This document shows, piece by piece, positions 16,431 through 24,859 of a DNA stretch of 64,000 nucleotides (positions are counted from its first letter, which is position 1; each line of letters starts with the position of its first letter). Under the pieces are notes generated by a model, which saw nothing but the letters and a program-made list of their open reading frames with translations, was not told the DNA's origin and ran no database searches. Made by a program: the position numbers and the translations under genes. The DNA is from RBG-16-66-20 sp036262835 (GTDB lineage: Bacteria; Pseudomonadota; Gammaproteobacteria; Burkholderiales; SG8-39): contig DATAID010000012.1 in NCBI GenBank assembly GCA_036262835.1, positions 1-64,000 of the forward strand, given 5' to 3'.

Positions 16431-17507
16431 ATGCTCTATCGCGAGGCAGGGCAGTTCAAATCGAGCTATGCCGAGGACCAGCAGATCTTCCCGATCCTGC
16501 AGGACCGCATCGGCATGATCGTGCTCCTCGCGGTCGCATTCATCGTCGTGCCGACGATCGGCAATCAGTACTGGCTGTCAGCCATCCTCACCCCGTTCCT
16601 CGTGGTTTCTCTGGCGGCGATCGGCTTGAACATTCTCACCGGCTATGCAGGCCAGCTGTCGCTCGGCACCGCCGCCTTCATGGCGGTGGGCGCGTTCATG
16701 GCCTATAACGCCGAGCTGCGCATTCCGGGCATGCCGATCCTCGGCTCGTTCATCATCGGCGGCCTCTGCGCCGCCGCGGTCGGCATCGTCTTCGGCCTGC
16801 CGAGCCTGCGCATCAAGGGCTTCTACCTCGCGGTGGCCACGCTCGCCTGCCAGTTCTTCGTGCTCTGGGCCATCAACCGCGTGGGGTGGTTCTCCAACCA
16901 CAGCTCTTCCGGCGTGATCACGGCGCAGAAGGTCGAGATCCTCGGCTACACCTTCGCGACGCCCGTCTCGAAGTACCTGCTCACCCTCTCCATCGTCACC
17001 GTCATGGCGCTGCTTGCCAAGAACCTGATGCGCAGCGAGACCGGGCGCGCGTTCATGGCGATCCGCGACATGGACGTCGCCGCGAGCGTGATCGGCATTC
17101 CGATGATGAAGACGAAGCTGCTCGCCTTTGCGATCAGCTCGTTCTACTGCGGGGTGGCGGGCGCGCTCTACGCGTTCTGCTACCTCGGCACCGTCGAGCC
17201 CGAAGCCTTCACGCTCGATCTCTCATTCCGGATCCTCTTCATGATCATCGTCGGCGGGGTGGGCTCGATCATGGGCTCCTTCATCGGCGCTGCCTTCATC
17301 ACGCTGCTGCCCATCTTTCTCAACCTCGCGTCCGATCTCATCGCCTCGGCCCTGTCGATCGAGATCCCGCATGCCATCGTCTCCAACGTCGAGGCGATCG
17401 TGTTCGGCGGGCTGATCATCCTGTTTCTGATCCTGGAGCCGCACGGCCTCGCCCGGCTCTGGCAAATCGCCAAGGAAAAGCTCAGGCTCTGGCCTTTCCC
17501 GCACTGA
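16431..17507 (+). CDS. LIV-type ABC transporter permease (LivM-like, cluster 1)
   Basis: A 358-residue membrane protein. A short hydrophilic start (MLYREAGQFKSSYAEDQQIF) precedes about nine to ten helices. Family blocks are LNILTGYAGQLSLG, the LivM signature, and IVGGVGSIMGSFIGA, the cytoplasmic coupling loop. The start is 3 bases after the LivH-like stop. It pairs with the LivH-like subunit. The N-terminus matches that of the cluster 2 LivM-like protein (FHRESGYYKTTYAADMAL), which supports common ancestry of the two operons. Confidence 0.93.
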   Translation: MLYREAGQFKSSYAEDQQIFPILQDRIGMIVLLAVAFIVVPTIGNQYWLSAILTPFLVVSLAAIGLNILTGYAGQLSLGTAAFMAVGAFMAYNAELRIPGMPILGSFIIGGLCAAAVGIVFGLPSLRIKGFYLAVATLACQFFVLWAINRVGWFSNHSSSGVITAQKVEILGYTFATPVSKYLLTLSIVTVMALLAKNLMRSETGRAFMAIRDMDVAASVIGIPMMKTKLLAFAISSFYCGVAGALYAFCYLGTVEPEAFTLDLSFRILFMIIVGGVGSIMGSFIGAAFITLLPIFLNLASDLIASALSIEIPHAIVSNVEAIVFGGLIILFLILEPHGLARLWQIAKEKLRLWPFPH

Positions 17508-17568
17508 GGGAAAAGGGCTAAGATAGCCGCCTTCCCTTGGAGGGAATCTTGATAGGAGGAGGGGTTTC

Positions 17569-18888
17569 ATGAAGCGCATATCCATTGCATTGGCGGCGGC
17601 TGCGGCCGTCGTTTCGGGCGCCGCTTTGGCGCAGGCCAAGGAGCAGTTCGTCCCGGCCAACGGCTACTGGGTCGGGCCGTATGCACCCGGCGGCTCCGGC
17701 TTCTTCGGCGGGATCATCGACTACATGGCGATGGTCAACGAGCGCGACGGCGGCGTGAACGGCGTCAAGCTCACCTGGGAGAAGTGCGAGACCGAGTACA
17801 ACAACGCGCGCGGCGTCGAGTGCTATGAGCGCTCGAAGAAGCATCCGCCCACGGGCGCCACGGTGATCCATCCGCTCTCGACCGGCATCACCTATTCGCT
17901 GATCGAGAAGGCGACGGCCGACCACATTCCGATCATCTCGATGGGCTACGGCCGCACCTCGGCGGCCGACGGGCGCGTGTTCCCGTACGTGTTCCCGCTT
18001 ATCACGACCTACTGGTCGCAGGCCACCGTCATGGTGAAGTACATGGGCCAGAAGATGGGCGGCATGGACAAGTGGAAGGGCAAGAAGCTCGTGCTCATCT
18101 ACCACGACTCGGCCTACGGCAAGGAGCCGATCCCGGTGCTGACCGACATGGCCAAGCAATACGGCTACGAGTTCACGCCGATCGCGGTCCCGCATCCGGG
18201 CAACGAGCAGCAGGCGCAGTGGCTGCAGGTTCGGCAGATCAAGCCCGACTGGGTCATCCTGTGGGGCTGGGGCGTGATGAATCCGACCGCGCTCAAGGCG
18301 GCGGCGAAAGTGGGCTATCCGCGCGAGAAGATGATCGGCGTGTGGTGGTCCGGCGCTGAAGAGGACGTCATTCCCGCCGGCACGGCCGCCAAGGGATTCG
18401 TCGCCGCCGGCTTCAACGCGCCCGGCGCGGACTTCCCGGTCATGAAGGACATCCAGAAATACGTCTATGCCAAGGGCAAGGGCGAATTCGAGGACAAGTC
18501 GCGCTTCGGCTCGATTTATCACACCCGCGGCGTCGTGGGCGGCATCGTGACCGTCGAGGCGATCCGCCTCGCGCAGGAAAAATTCGGCAAGGGCAAGCCG
18601 ATCACCGGCGAGCAGATGCGCTGGGGCATCGAGCACCTCAACATCGACGCGAAGCGCCTGAAGGAGCTGGGCGCGACGGGGCTCATGCCGCCGACCAAGA
18701 TCTCGTGCATGGACCACGAGGGCTCGGGCCTGGTCAAGTTCCAGCAGTGGGACGGCACCAAGTGGAAAGTGATCACCGACTGGATGGAGCCCGATCGCAA
18801 TCTGGTGCGCACCAAGGTCGAGGCGGATGCCGCGCAGTACGCGAAAGAAAAGGGCATCACGCCGCGCGACTGCTCGAAAGAGATGTAG
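17569..18888 (+). CDS. LIV-type ABC transporter substrate-binding protein (LivK-like, cluster 1)
   Basis: A 439-residue periplasmic binding protein of the Peripla_BP_6 type. A signal peptide covers residues 1 to about 22 (ends GAALAQA). GGAGGAGGGG lies before the ATG. It is longer than amino-acid-binding LivK (about 370), which fits the branch linked to aromatic or fatty-acid ligands. The C-terminus has the DHEGSG block shared with the cluster 2 protein (DHEGGG). It sits between the permease and the second ATPase, with 61 bases upstream and 59 downstream. The ligand is unknown; no residue set known to bind leucine is evident by eye. Confidence 0.9.
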   Translation: MKRISIALAAAAAVVSGAALAQAKEQFVPANGYWVGPYAPGGSGFFGGIIDYMAMVNERDGGVNGVKLTWEKCETEYNNARGVECYERSKKHPPTGATVIHPLSTGITYSLIEKATADHIPIISMGYGRTSAADGRVFPYVFPLITTYWSQATVMVKYMGQKMGGMDKWKGKKLVLIYHDSAYGKEPIPVLTDMAKQYGYEFTPIAVPHPGNEQQAQWLQVRQIKPDWVILWGWGVMNPTALKAAAKVGYPREKMIGVWWSGAEEDVIPAGTAAKGFVAAGFNAPGADFPVMKDIQKYVYAKGKGEFEDKSRFGSIYHTRGVVGGIVTVEAIRLAQEKFGKGKPITGEQMRWGIEHLNIDAKRLKELGATGLMPPTKISCMDHEGSGLVKFQQWDGTKWKVITDWMEPDRNLVRTKVEADAAQYAKEKGITPRDCSKEM

Positions 18889-18902
18889 TCGCGTAGAGGA
18901 AG

Positions 18903-18935
18903 CGAGGGCGGGGCCGGGCTTCACTTCCCGCCTCG
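18903..18935 (+). terminator. Possible hairpin (attenuator) between binding-protein and ATPase genes
   Basis: CGAGGGCGGG and CCCGCCTCG can pair with one bulge across a GC-rich loop, followed by CCCTTTCATTT rather than a full T-tract. It could lower readthrough from the abundant binding-protein gene into the ATPase gene. It is weak as an intrinsic terminator. Confidence 0.3.
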
Positions 18936-18947
18936 CCCTTTCATTTC

Positions 18948-19772
18948 ATGTCCGCCGTTCCCGAATCGCAGGCGCGCCCCGAGGCTTACCTCTCGGTCAG
19001 CAACGTCGAGGTCATCTATGACCACGTCATCCTCGTCCTGAGGGGCGTGAGCCTGCAGGTTGCGGAAGGGCAGATCGTGGCGCTGCTCGGCGCCAACGGC
19101 GCGGGCAAGAGCACGACGCTCAAGGCGATCTCGAACCTGCTGCGCGCCGAGCGCGGCGAGGTCACCAAGGGCCAGATCGTGTTCCGGGGCCAGCGCGTCG
19201 ACCAGCTCACGCCGAACGAGCTCGTGCGGCGCGGCGTGGTGCAGGTGATGGAGGGACGGCACTGCTTCCAGCACCTGACGGTCGAGGAGAACCTGCTCAC
19301 CGGCGCCTACACGCGCGGCCGTTCCGACACGCGCGAAGATCTCGAGCGCGTTTACCGCTACTTCCCGCGCCTGAAAGAGCGCCGCAAGTCCCAGTCGGGC
19401 TACACCTCCGGCGGCGAGCAGCAGATGACGGCGCTCGGGCGCGCGCTCATGGCGCGGCCGAAGATGATCCTGCTCGATGAGCCCTCGATGGGCCTCGCGC
19501 CGCAGCTGGTCGAGGAGATTTTCCAGATCGTGAAGGAGCTCAACAAGAAGGAGGGCGTGAGCTTCCTTCTGGCCGAGCAGAACACCCACATCGCGCTGCG
19601 CTACGCCGACTACGGCTACATCCTCGAGAACGGCCGCGTGGTGATGGACGGCGAGGGATCGTCGCTCGCCGAGAACGAAGACGTGAAGGAGTTCTACCTC
19701 GGCTTTTCCTCGGGCGGCCGCAGGAGCTTCCGCGACGTCAAGTCCTACCGCCGCCGTAAGCGCTGGCTCTAG
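18948..19772 (+). CDS. LIV-type ABC transporter ATP-binding protein (LivF-like, cluster 1)
   Basis: A 274-residue ATPase with Walker A GANGAGKST from Gly48, signature TSGGEQQM in place of LSGGQQ, and Walker B MILLDEPSMG with LLAEQN as the LivF-type switch region. The C-terminal tail is long and very basic (SYRRRKRWL) and is shared with the cluster 2 homologue, marking this LivF branch. It is the last gene of cluster 1. Its TAG stop shares the CTAG tetranucleotide with the stop of the convergent SDR gene. Confidence 0.93.
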   Translation: MSAVPESQARPEAYLSVSNVEVIYDHVILVLRGVSLQVAEGQIVALLGANGAGKSTTLKAISNLLRAERGEVTKGQIVFRGQRVDQLTPNELVRRGVVQVMEGRHCFQHLTVEENLLTGAYTRGRSDTREDLERVYRYFPRLKERRKSQSGYTSGGEQQMTALGRALMARPKMILLDEPSMGLAPQLVEEIFQIVKELNKKEGVSFLLAEQNTHIALRYADYGYILENGRVVMDGEGSSLAENEDVKEFYLGFSSGGRRSFRDVKSYRRRKRWL

Positions 19773-20569
19773 CTATTTTTTTTGGCTTTGTGGAATTCGC
19801 GCAGGAACGCCGGCTGCTGGCGCCAGGGCCGGCCGGCCATGAGCCCGCCGTCGACCGCGATCGCCTGGCCCGTCACATAGCTCGCCGCATCGCTCGCGAG
19901 CCAGAGCACCGCGGCGGCGATCTCCTCAGGCAGCCCCATGCGGTCGATCGCCTGATAGTCCTTGAGGCCGGGGCGAATCCTCGCCATGCGTTCCTTCCAG
20001 CGCTCGTCCCTTACGCCGGTGTGGATCGGCGTCTCGATCGCGCCCGGGCAGACGGCGTTCACGCGGATCCCGGACTCGGCGAGTTCCAGCGCCACCGACT
20101 TGGTCAGGCCGACCACCGCCGCCTTGCAGGCGCTATAGACGTGCGGCCCATGGCCGCCGGAGAGTCCGGCGATGCTCGCGATGTTGACGATGGCGCCGCT
20201 GCGGCGCTTCTGCATGGCGCGCGCAGCCTCGCGCATGCCCAGGAAGACGCTGCGCTGGATGATGCCGCAGGCGTACTCGTATTCCTCGAGCGGGATCTCC
20301 GCAATCGGCCCGAGCGCGCCCGCGATGGCGGCGTTATTGACCAGTACGTCGATGCGGCCCCAGCGCTCGAGCACCGTCCTGAACGCCGCGGCAAAACTCG
20401 CCTCGCTCGAGACGTCGAGCGCCAGGCACAAGATGTTCTTCGAGGCGCCCTTCTGCTCCTGAATGTCACCGGAGGCGACGCGGTACCCGGCCGCCGCGAA
20501 GGCGTCGACGCAGGCTGCGCCAATGCCGCTCGCGCCGCCGGTGATGAGGCAAACCCGACTCTCGCTCAC
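19769..20569 (-). CDS. Short-chain dehydrogenase/reductase (SDR)
   Basis: A 266-residue classical SDR. The cofactor loop is TGGASGIG (about residues 10-17), NNAA is present, the catalytic Ser is in NIASIAGLSG, and the YxxxK is YSACK. VTGQAIAVDGG closes the fold. An Asp at the end of the second strand (SGDIQ) suggests NAD(H) preference. The substrate is unknown, probably a hydroxyacyl or cyclic alcohol. It is divergent from the Rieske oxygenase with 34 bases between starts, so the two may share control. Confidence 0.88.
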   Translation of the reverse strand: MSESRVCLITGGASGIGAACVDAFAAAGYRVASGDIQEQKGASKNILCLALDVSSEASFAAAFRTVLERWGRIDVLVNNAAIAGALGPIAEIPLEEYEYACGIIQRSVFLGMREAARAMQKRRSGAIVNIASIAGLSGGHGPHVYSACKAAVVGLTKSVALELAESGIRVNAVCPGAIETPIHTGVRDERWKERMARIRPGLKDYQAIDRMGLPEEIAAAVLWLASDAASYVTGQAIAVDGGLMAGRPWRQQPAFLREFHKAKKNS

Positions 20570-20603
20570 GGCGCGAGAATATCCTAGATAATCGGTCCGG
20601 CGA

Positions 20604-21743
20604 ATGAAACGCGAAACGCAACTCGAGCTGGCGCGGGTGCTGCAGGCCTACGTGAAGGGCGGCGCCACCGCGCTTGCGCCGGACATCTTCCGCAACCCGG
20701 TGTCGGCCTACGGGGACCCCGAGCGGCTGCGTCTGGAGCGCGAGCGCCTGTACCTCCAGATGCCGCTCTTTCTCACGATGTCGTGCCGCCTGCGCGACGA
20801 GGGCGACTATTTCGCCGACGAGATCGCGGGCGTGCCTGTGCTCGCGGTGCGCGGGCGCGACGGGGCGCTGCGCGCCTTTGCGAACATCTGCCGCCACCGC
20901 GGGGCGCCGGTCGCGCAGGGCTGCGGGCGCACCCGCAAGTTCTCCTGCCCCTACCACGGCTGGACCTATGGCCTGGACGGCACGCTGAAAGGGATTCCGG
21001 ACGAGCGCTCGTTCGCCGGAATCGACAAGGACCGGAATGGCCTCCTGCCGCTGCCGGTCGGTGAGCGCCACGGCATGATCTTCGTGCGACTTGCGCCGGG
21101 CGAGCCGCTCGCAATCGATGTCGAGGGCTTTCTCGCGGGACTGGGCGACGACTTCGGCAGCTACGGCTTCGAGAGCTACAGCTTCTTTGCCTCGCAGGTC
21201 CTCACGCCGAGGATAAACTGGAAGTTCGGCGTCGACACCTTCCTCGAGAGCTATCACCTGCCGGCGCTGCACCGGGCGACGGTCGCGCCGCTCATCCGCG
21301 GCAACACGGGCGCGTTCGACGTTTTTGGCGACCACGCCCGGCTGACGATGCTGCGCTACAGCGCGAACGAGTGGGATGCGCGGCCCGATGGCGACTGGAA
21401 CGTGCTCGCCAACATCCTGCCCATCTACCGGCTGATGCCGAACACGCTCATCGTGTTCCAGTCCGACCACCTGGAGACCTGGCGCGTCCTGCCGACGGAG
21501 GTCGATCGCACGGCCGTCGAATTCGCGCTCTACGTGCCCGAGCCGCCCGCGACCGACAAGGCGCGCACCTACTGGCAGAAGAACTACGACCTCGCGATCC
21601 GCACGGTGCTGGACGAGGACTTCGCGCTCGGCGAGAAGATGCAGCGCGGCTTCATGAGCGGGCTGCAGGCCGAAGTGGTGTACGGGCGCAACGAGCCCGC
21701 GCTCATCCACTTCCATCAACGGCTAAGAGAGCTGCTGGCCTAG
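20604..21743 (+). CDS. Rieske-type aromatic-ring-hydroxylating oxygenase, alpha subunit
   Basis: A 379-residue oxygenase component. The Rieske [2Fe-2S] ligands are Cys96-x-His98 (ICRHRG) and Cys115-x2-His118 (CPYHGW). The mononuclear iron site follows in the pattern FLESYHLPALH, with a later acidic ligand expected near LDEDFALGEKMQRG. Size and motifs fit ring-hydroxylating dioxygenase alpha subunits and the related O-demethylases. No beta subunit, ferredoxin or reductase gene is in the window, so electron supply must come from elsewhere. The substrate is unknown. It ends on a CTAG shared with the cluster 2 LivF-like gene. Confidence 0.9.
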   Translation: MKRETQLELARVLQAYVKGGATALAPDIFRNPVSAYGDPERLRLERERLYLQMPLFLTMSCRLRDEGDYFADEIAGVPVLAVRGRDGALRAFANICRHRGAPVAQGCGRTRKFSCPYHGWTYGLDGTLKGIPDERSFAGIDKDRNGLLPLPVGERHGMIFVRLAPGEPLAIDVEGFLAGLGDDFGSYGFESYSFFASQVLTPRINWKFGVDTFLESYHLPALHRATVAPLIRGNTGAFDVFGDHARLTMLRYSANEWDARPDGDWNVLANILPIYRLMPNTLIVFQSDHLETWRVLPTEVDRTAVEFALYVPEPPATDKARTYWQKNYDLAIRTVLDEDFALGEKMQRGFMSGLQAEVVYGRNEPALIHFHQRLRELLA

Positions 21744-22534
21744 GACAGCCAGCGCTTGCGGCGCCGGTAGCGCTTGACGTCGCGGTAGGACTTGCGCGCG
21801 CCGACGTCGTTCAGCCCGAGATAGAACTCCTTCACGTCGGAATTCTGCGCGAGCGCGGCGGCCTTGCCCTCGAGCACGATGCGCCCGTTCTCGATCACGT
21901 AGCCACGGTCGGCGAGCTCCAGCGCCAGCGCCGCGTTCTGCTCCACGAGCAGCACCGCAATGTGCTCCTTCTCCACCAGTTGCCGCACGATGCGGAAGAT
22001 CTCCGCCGTGAGCAGCGGCGCCAACCCGAGCGAAGGCTCATCGAGCATCATGAGCTTGGGCCGCGACATGAGGCCGCGCCCGATGGCGAGCATCTGCTGC
22101 TCGCCGCCGGAAAGGTAGCCCGCCTGCTGGGCGCGCCGTTCCTTCAAGCGCGGGAAATAGCTGTAGACGAGGTCGATCCCCCGGCGCACGCCCGGCAGGT
22201 CGACCACGGTGTGGCCGCCGGCAACGAGGTTTTCCTCCACGGTGAGGTGCTCGAAGACTCTCCGCCCCTCGAACACCTGCACGATGCCGCGGCGCACGAT
22301 GTCGTGCGGCGCAAGCCGGTCGATGCGCTCGCCGGCGAACTCGATCGAGCCCTTCACCACCTCGCCGCGCTCGGCGCGCAGGATGCCCGAGATGGCTTTC
22401 AGCGTGGTGGTCTTGCCGGCGCCGTTGCCGCCAAGCAGGGTTGTGATCCTGGCCTCGGGAGCCTCGATCGAGACTCCCTTCAGCACCAGGATCACGCCGT
22501 CATAGACAACCTCGATGTTGTTGAGGCGAAGCAG
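21740..22534 (-). CDS. LIV-type ABC transporter ATP-binding protein (LivF-like, cluster 2; non-ATG start)
   Basis: About 264 residues. Walker A GGNGAGKTT begins near residue 35, signature LSGGEQQM, Walker B MMLDEPSLG, switch VEQN, and a basic tail (RYRRRKRWLS) like that of its cluster 1 counterpart. The usual first strand (LRLNNIEVVYDGVILVLKG) is coded upstream of the first GTG (22495), and no ATG, GTG or TTG occurs between that strand and the in-frame stop at about 22559. I therefore place the start at CTG 22534, directly after the binding-protein stop (22536-22538), with coupled translation likely. The exact start is uncertain; the gene identity is not. Confidence 0.88.
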   Translation of the reverse strand: MLRLNNIEVVYDGVILVLKGVSIEAPEARITTLLGGNGAGKTTTLKAISGILRAERGEVVKGSIEFAGERIDRLAPHDIVRRGIVQVFEGRRVFEHLTVEENLVAGGHTVVDLPGVRRGIDLVYSYFPRLKERRAQQAGYLSGGEQQMLAIGRGLMSRPKLMMLDEPSLGLAPLLTAEIFRIVRQLVEKEHIAVLLVEQNAALALELADRGYVIENGRIVLEGKAAALAQNSDVKEFYLGLNDVGARKSYRDVKRYRRRKRWLS

Positions 22535-22535
22535 G

Positions 22536-23771
22536 TCAGCCGCCCGCGAGCATCTTCTTCAAGAGCGTCGGATAGGCCTTGTACCAGTCGGTCTGCTTGA
22601 CCCACTTGCCGCCCTTCGCCTGGAACACCTGCACCCAGCCGCCGCCCTCGTGGTCGACGTTGTTGATCTCCATCGGGGGAATGAGGCCGCCGAGCGTGAA
22701 GCCCTTGATGTGCTCGAAACCCTTCTTCACGTCCTCGGGCGTGATGTTGGTGCCGCCCTTCGCCTTGATCGCGTTCTTGATCGCCTCGACGTGGACCGCG
22801 GCGACGAGCACGCCGCGGTTGTAGAAAACGGAGGAATCCATTTCCTTGGGCGCGGGCTTGCCCTGCTTCTTGTACATCGCGACGATTTCCTTCAGCACCG
22901 GGTAGTCGTGGCCGACGCCCGCGAACTGGATGCCGTTGTAGCCCTCGGCCACGCCCCAGCCGCCTGCCGCCGCGATGTCGGCTTCCGAGGCGCCCCAGAC
23001 GAAGGCGACGACCTTGGAAAGCGGGTAGCCGGCGCGCTTGAGCTCCTTGATGGAGACCGAAGGCGAGCGTCCGAAGAGGTGCGTGATCACGAAATCGGGC
23101 CGGAAGCGCTGCGCGATGTCGAGCACCTGCGCGCCCATCTCGACCCCCGGGGGCGGCACCGCGAAAGTACGCATCTCGAAGCCCTCCTCTTTCACGAGCG
23201 CCTCCAGCACCGGCAGCGCTTCCTTGCCGGCCGGGTTGTCGTAGTAGAGATAGGCGATCTTCTTGCCCTTCAGGCTCCCGCCCAGCCGGTTCTTGGCGAA
23301 TTGCACGGCGCCGGCTGCTTGCGACCAGTAGGAGGCCGCGATCGGGAAGATGTAGGGGTAGCGGTCGCCGTTCGCGGCCGCCGCCGTGCCGAAGCCTGGG
23401 CAGGTGCCGGCGATCTTGTCTTCCGTAAGCCGCTGCGTGAGCGCCTGCGTCGAGGGCGTGCCGTACAGGCCGATCAGCACGGCGCCTTCCTTCTTGTGGC
23501 GCTCATAGGCCTCGACCGAGGCGGGCACCTTGTACTCGGTGTCGATTTCGAGTGCGCGGATGGGCGTGCCGTTGATGCCACCCTTGGAGTTCACGAGCGC
23601 GATGTAGTCGTGGTAGCCCGGGCACAGGAACACCCCCACGGTCTGCGTCGGGCCGGTGCGATCGCACTGCAGGCCGATGACGATTTCCTTTTTCTGCGCG
23701 AGGGCGCTCGTTGCCCCGAGCAGCGCGGCAGCGGCAACGACGCCGGTCAACAGTCTCGAAAACTTAAGCAT
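22536..23771 (-). CDS. LIV-type ABC transporter substrate-binding protein (LivK-like, cluster 2)
   Basis: A 411-residue exported protein of the Peripla_BP_6 type. It has a signal peptide (MLKFSRLLTGVVAAAALLG, cut after ATSALA). GGAGGGACCC precedes the chosen ATG; an upstream in-frame start would add five residues but lacks that spacing. The body carries VIGLQCDRTGPTQ and, near the end, DHEGGGWVQVFQ, the block shared with the cluster 1 protein. The ligand is unknown. It lies between the LivM-like and LivF-like genes, the same order as in cluster 1. Confidence 0.9.
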   Translation of the reverse strand: MLKFSRLLTGVVAAAALLGATSALAQKKEIVIGLQCDRTGPTQTVGVFLCPGYHDYIALVNSKGGINGTPIRALEIDTEYKVPASVEAYERHKKEGAVLIGLYGTPSTQALTQRLTEDKIAGTCPGFGTAAAANGDRYPYIFPIAASYWSQAAGAVQFAKNRLGGSLKGKKIAYLYYDNPAGKEALPVLEALVKEEGFEMRTFAVPPPGVEMGAQVLDIAQRFRPDFVITHLFGRSPSVSIKELKRAGYPLSKVVAFVWGASEADIAAAGGWGVAEGYNGIQFAGVGHDYPVLKEIVAMYKKQGKPAPKEMDSSVFYNRGVLVAAVHVEAIKNAIKAKGGTNITPEDVKKGFEHIKGFTLGGLIPPMEINNVDHEGGGWVQVFQAKGGKWVKQTDWYKAYPTLLKKMLAGG

Positions 23772-23792
23772 GGGTCCCTCCTCCAATGTGCC

Positions 23793-24857
23793 TCAGTACG
23801 AGAACGGCCAAACCCGGAAGTAGCTCCGGATGTTGCGCCAGAGCCGGTTGAGGCCCTCCGGCTCCAGCACCAGAAAAAGGATGATAAGCCCGCCGAACCC
23901 GATCAGGCGCAAGTTCGGAATGATGTTGTTGATGTCGAGGCCGGCGAAGAGAACCCCCCCCCAGCTCTCCATCCCGAGGCGGATGCAGATCGGCAGCAGG
24001 GTCACGAAAATGGCGCCAAGGATCGAGCCCAGGATCGAGCCCAGCCCGCCGATGATGATCATCGCCAGGTAGTCGATCGAGGTGACGATCGTGAACTGCT
24101 CGTAATTGGCGATGCCGAGATAGTAGGTGTAGAGCACGCCCGTGATGCCGGCGTAGAACGCGCTGATCGCGAACGAAAGCAGCTTGTAGCGAAAGATGTT
24201 GATGCCGATGATCTCGGCGGCGATGTCCTGGTCGCGGATCGCGATGAAGGCCCGGCCGATGCGGCTGCGCACGAGGTTGAGCGTGCCGATCACTGCGAGC
24301 ACCGCGAAGAAAAGGAGGAACCCGTAGAGCTGGCGCTGGGTCTTCAGCTCCGTGCCGAAGAGCGTCGGCCGCGGCACCTCGATCGAGGCCTGCACGCCGC
24401 CCGAGATCCAGGGAACGTGGTTGATCGTCCACTCGATGATGAGCTGGCCGGCGAGCGTGGCGATGGCGAGGTAGAGCCCCTTGATGCGCAGGCTCGGGAT
24501 GCCGACCAGCGCGCCGACCGCGGCCGCCATCAAGCCGCCCGCGGGCAGCGTCAGCCAGAAAGGCAGCCCGAGACGCACGGCGAGGTTCGCCGCCGTGTAG
24601 GCGCCCACCGACATGAATGCGGCGTGACCGATCGAGATCTGGCCCGTGTAGCCGACGAGGATGTTGAGTCCGAGCGCGCCGACCGTGGCGACGAGAATCA
24701 GGTTGAGGATGGAGACGTAGTACTCGTGCAGCACGAAGGGCGCGATGAAAAGGAGCGCGATGATCACTGCCACGGCCCAGCGCGCGACCGGCAGCGGATA
24801 GAGCGCCATGTCGGCCGCGTAGGTGGTCTTGTAGTAGCCGCTTTCCCGATGAAACAC
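23793..24857 (-). CDS. LIV-type ABC transporter permease (LivM-like, cluster 2)
   Basis: A 354-residue polytopic membrane protein with the LivM signature LNILVGYTGQISIG and the coupling block IIGGLGSILGSILGA. GTG at 24857 was chosen: it lies 2 bases after the LivH-like stop and gives MFHRESGYYKTTYAAD, matching the cluster 1 start. A run of nine C (about 23954-23962 on the plus strand) encodes Gly-Gly in the segment SWGGVLFAG and could be prone to slippage or sequencing error. The coupling block is built from a 12-base direct repeat (about 24019-24042). Confidence 0.92.
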   Translation of the reverse strand: MFHRESGYYKTTYAADMALYPLPVARWAVAVIIALLFIAPFVLHEYYVSILNLILVATVGALGLNILVGYTGQISIGHAAFMSVGAYTAANLAVRLGLPFWLTLPAGGLMAAAVGALVGIPSLRIKGLYLAIATLAGQLIIEWTINHVPWISGGVQASIEVPRPTLFGTELKTQRQLYGFLLFFAVLAVIGTLNLVRSRIGRAFIAIRDQDIAAEIIGINIFRYKLLSFAISAFYAGITGVLYTYYLGIANYEQFTIVTSIDYLAMIIIGGLGSILGSILGAIFVTLLPICIRLGMESWGGVLFAGLDINNIIPNLRLIGFGGLIILFLVLEPEGLNRLWRNIRSYFRVWPFSY

Positions 24858-24859
24858 GC

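Noticed and set aside
17520..17560. Small hairpin (TTCCC/GGGAA) before the cluster 1 binding-protein gene
   Set aside because: A five-base stem with no T-tract is expected by chance and sits where the promoter or ribosome site should be.
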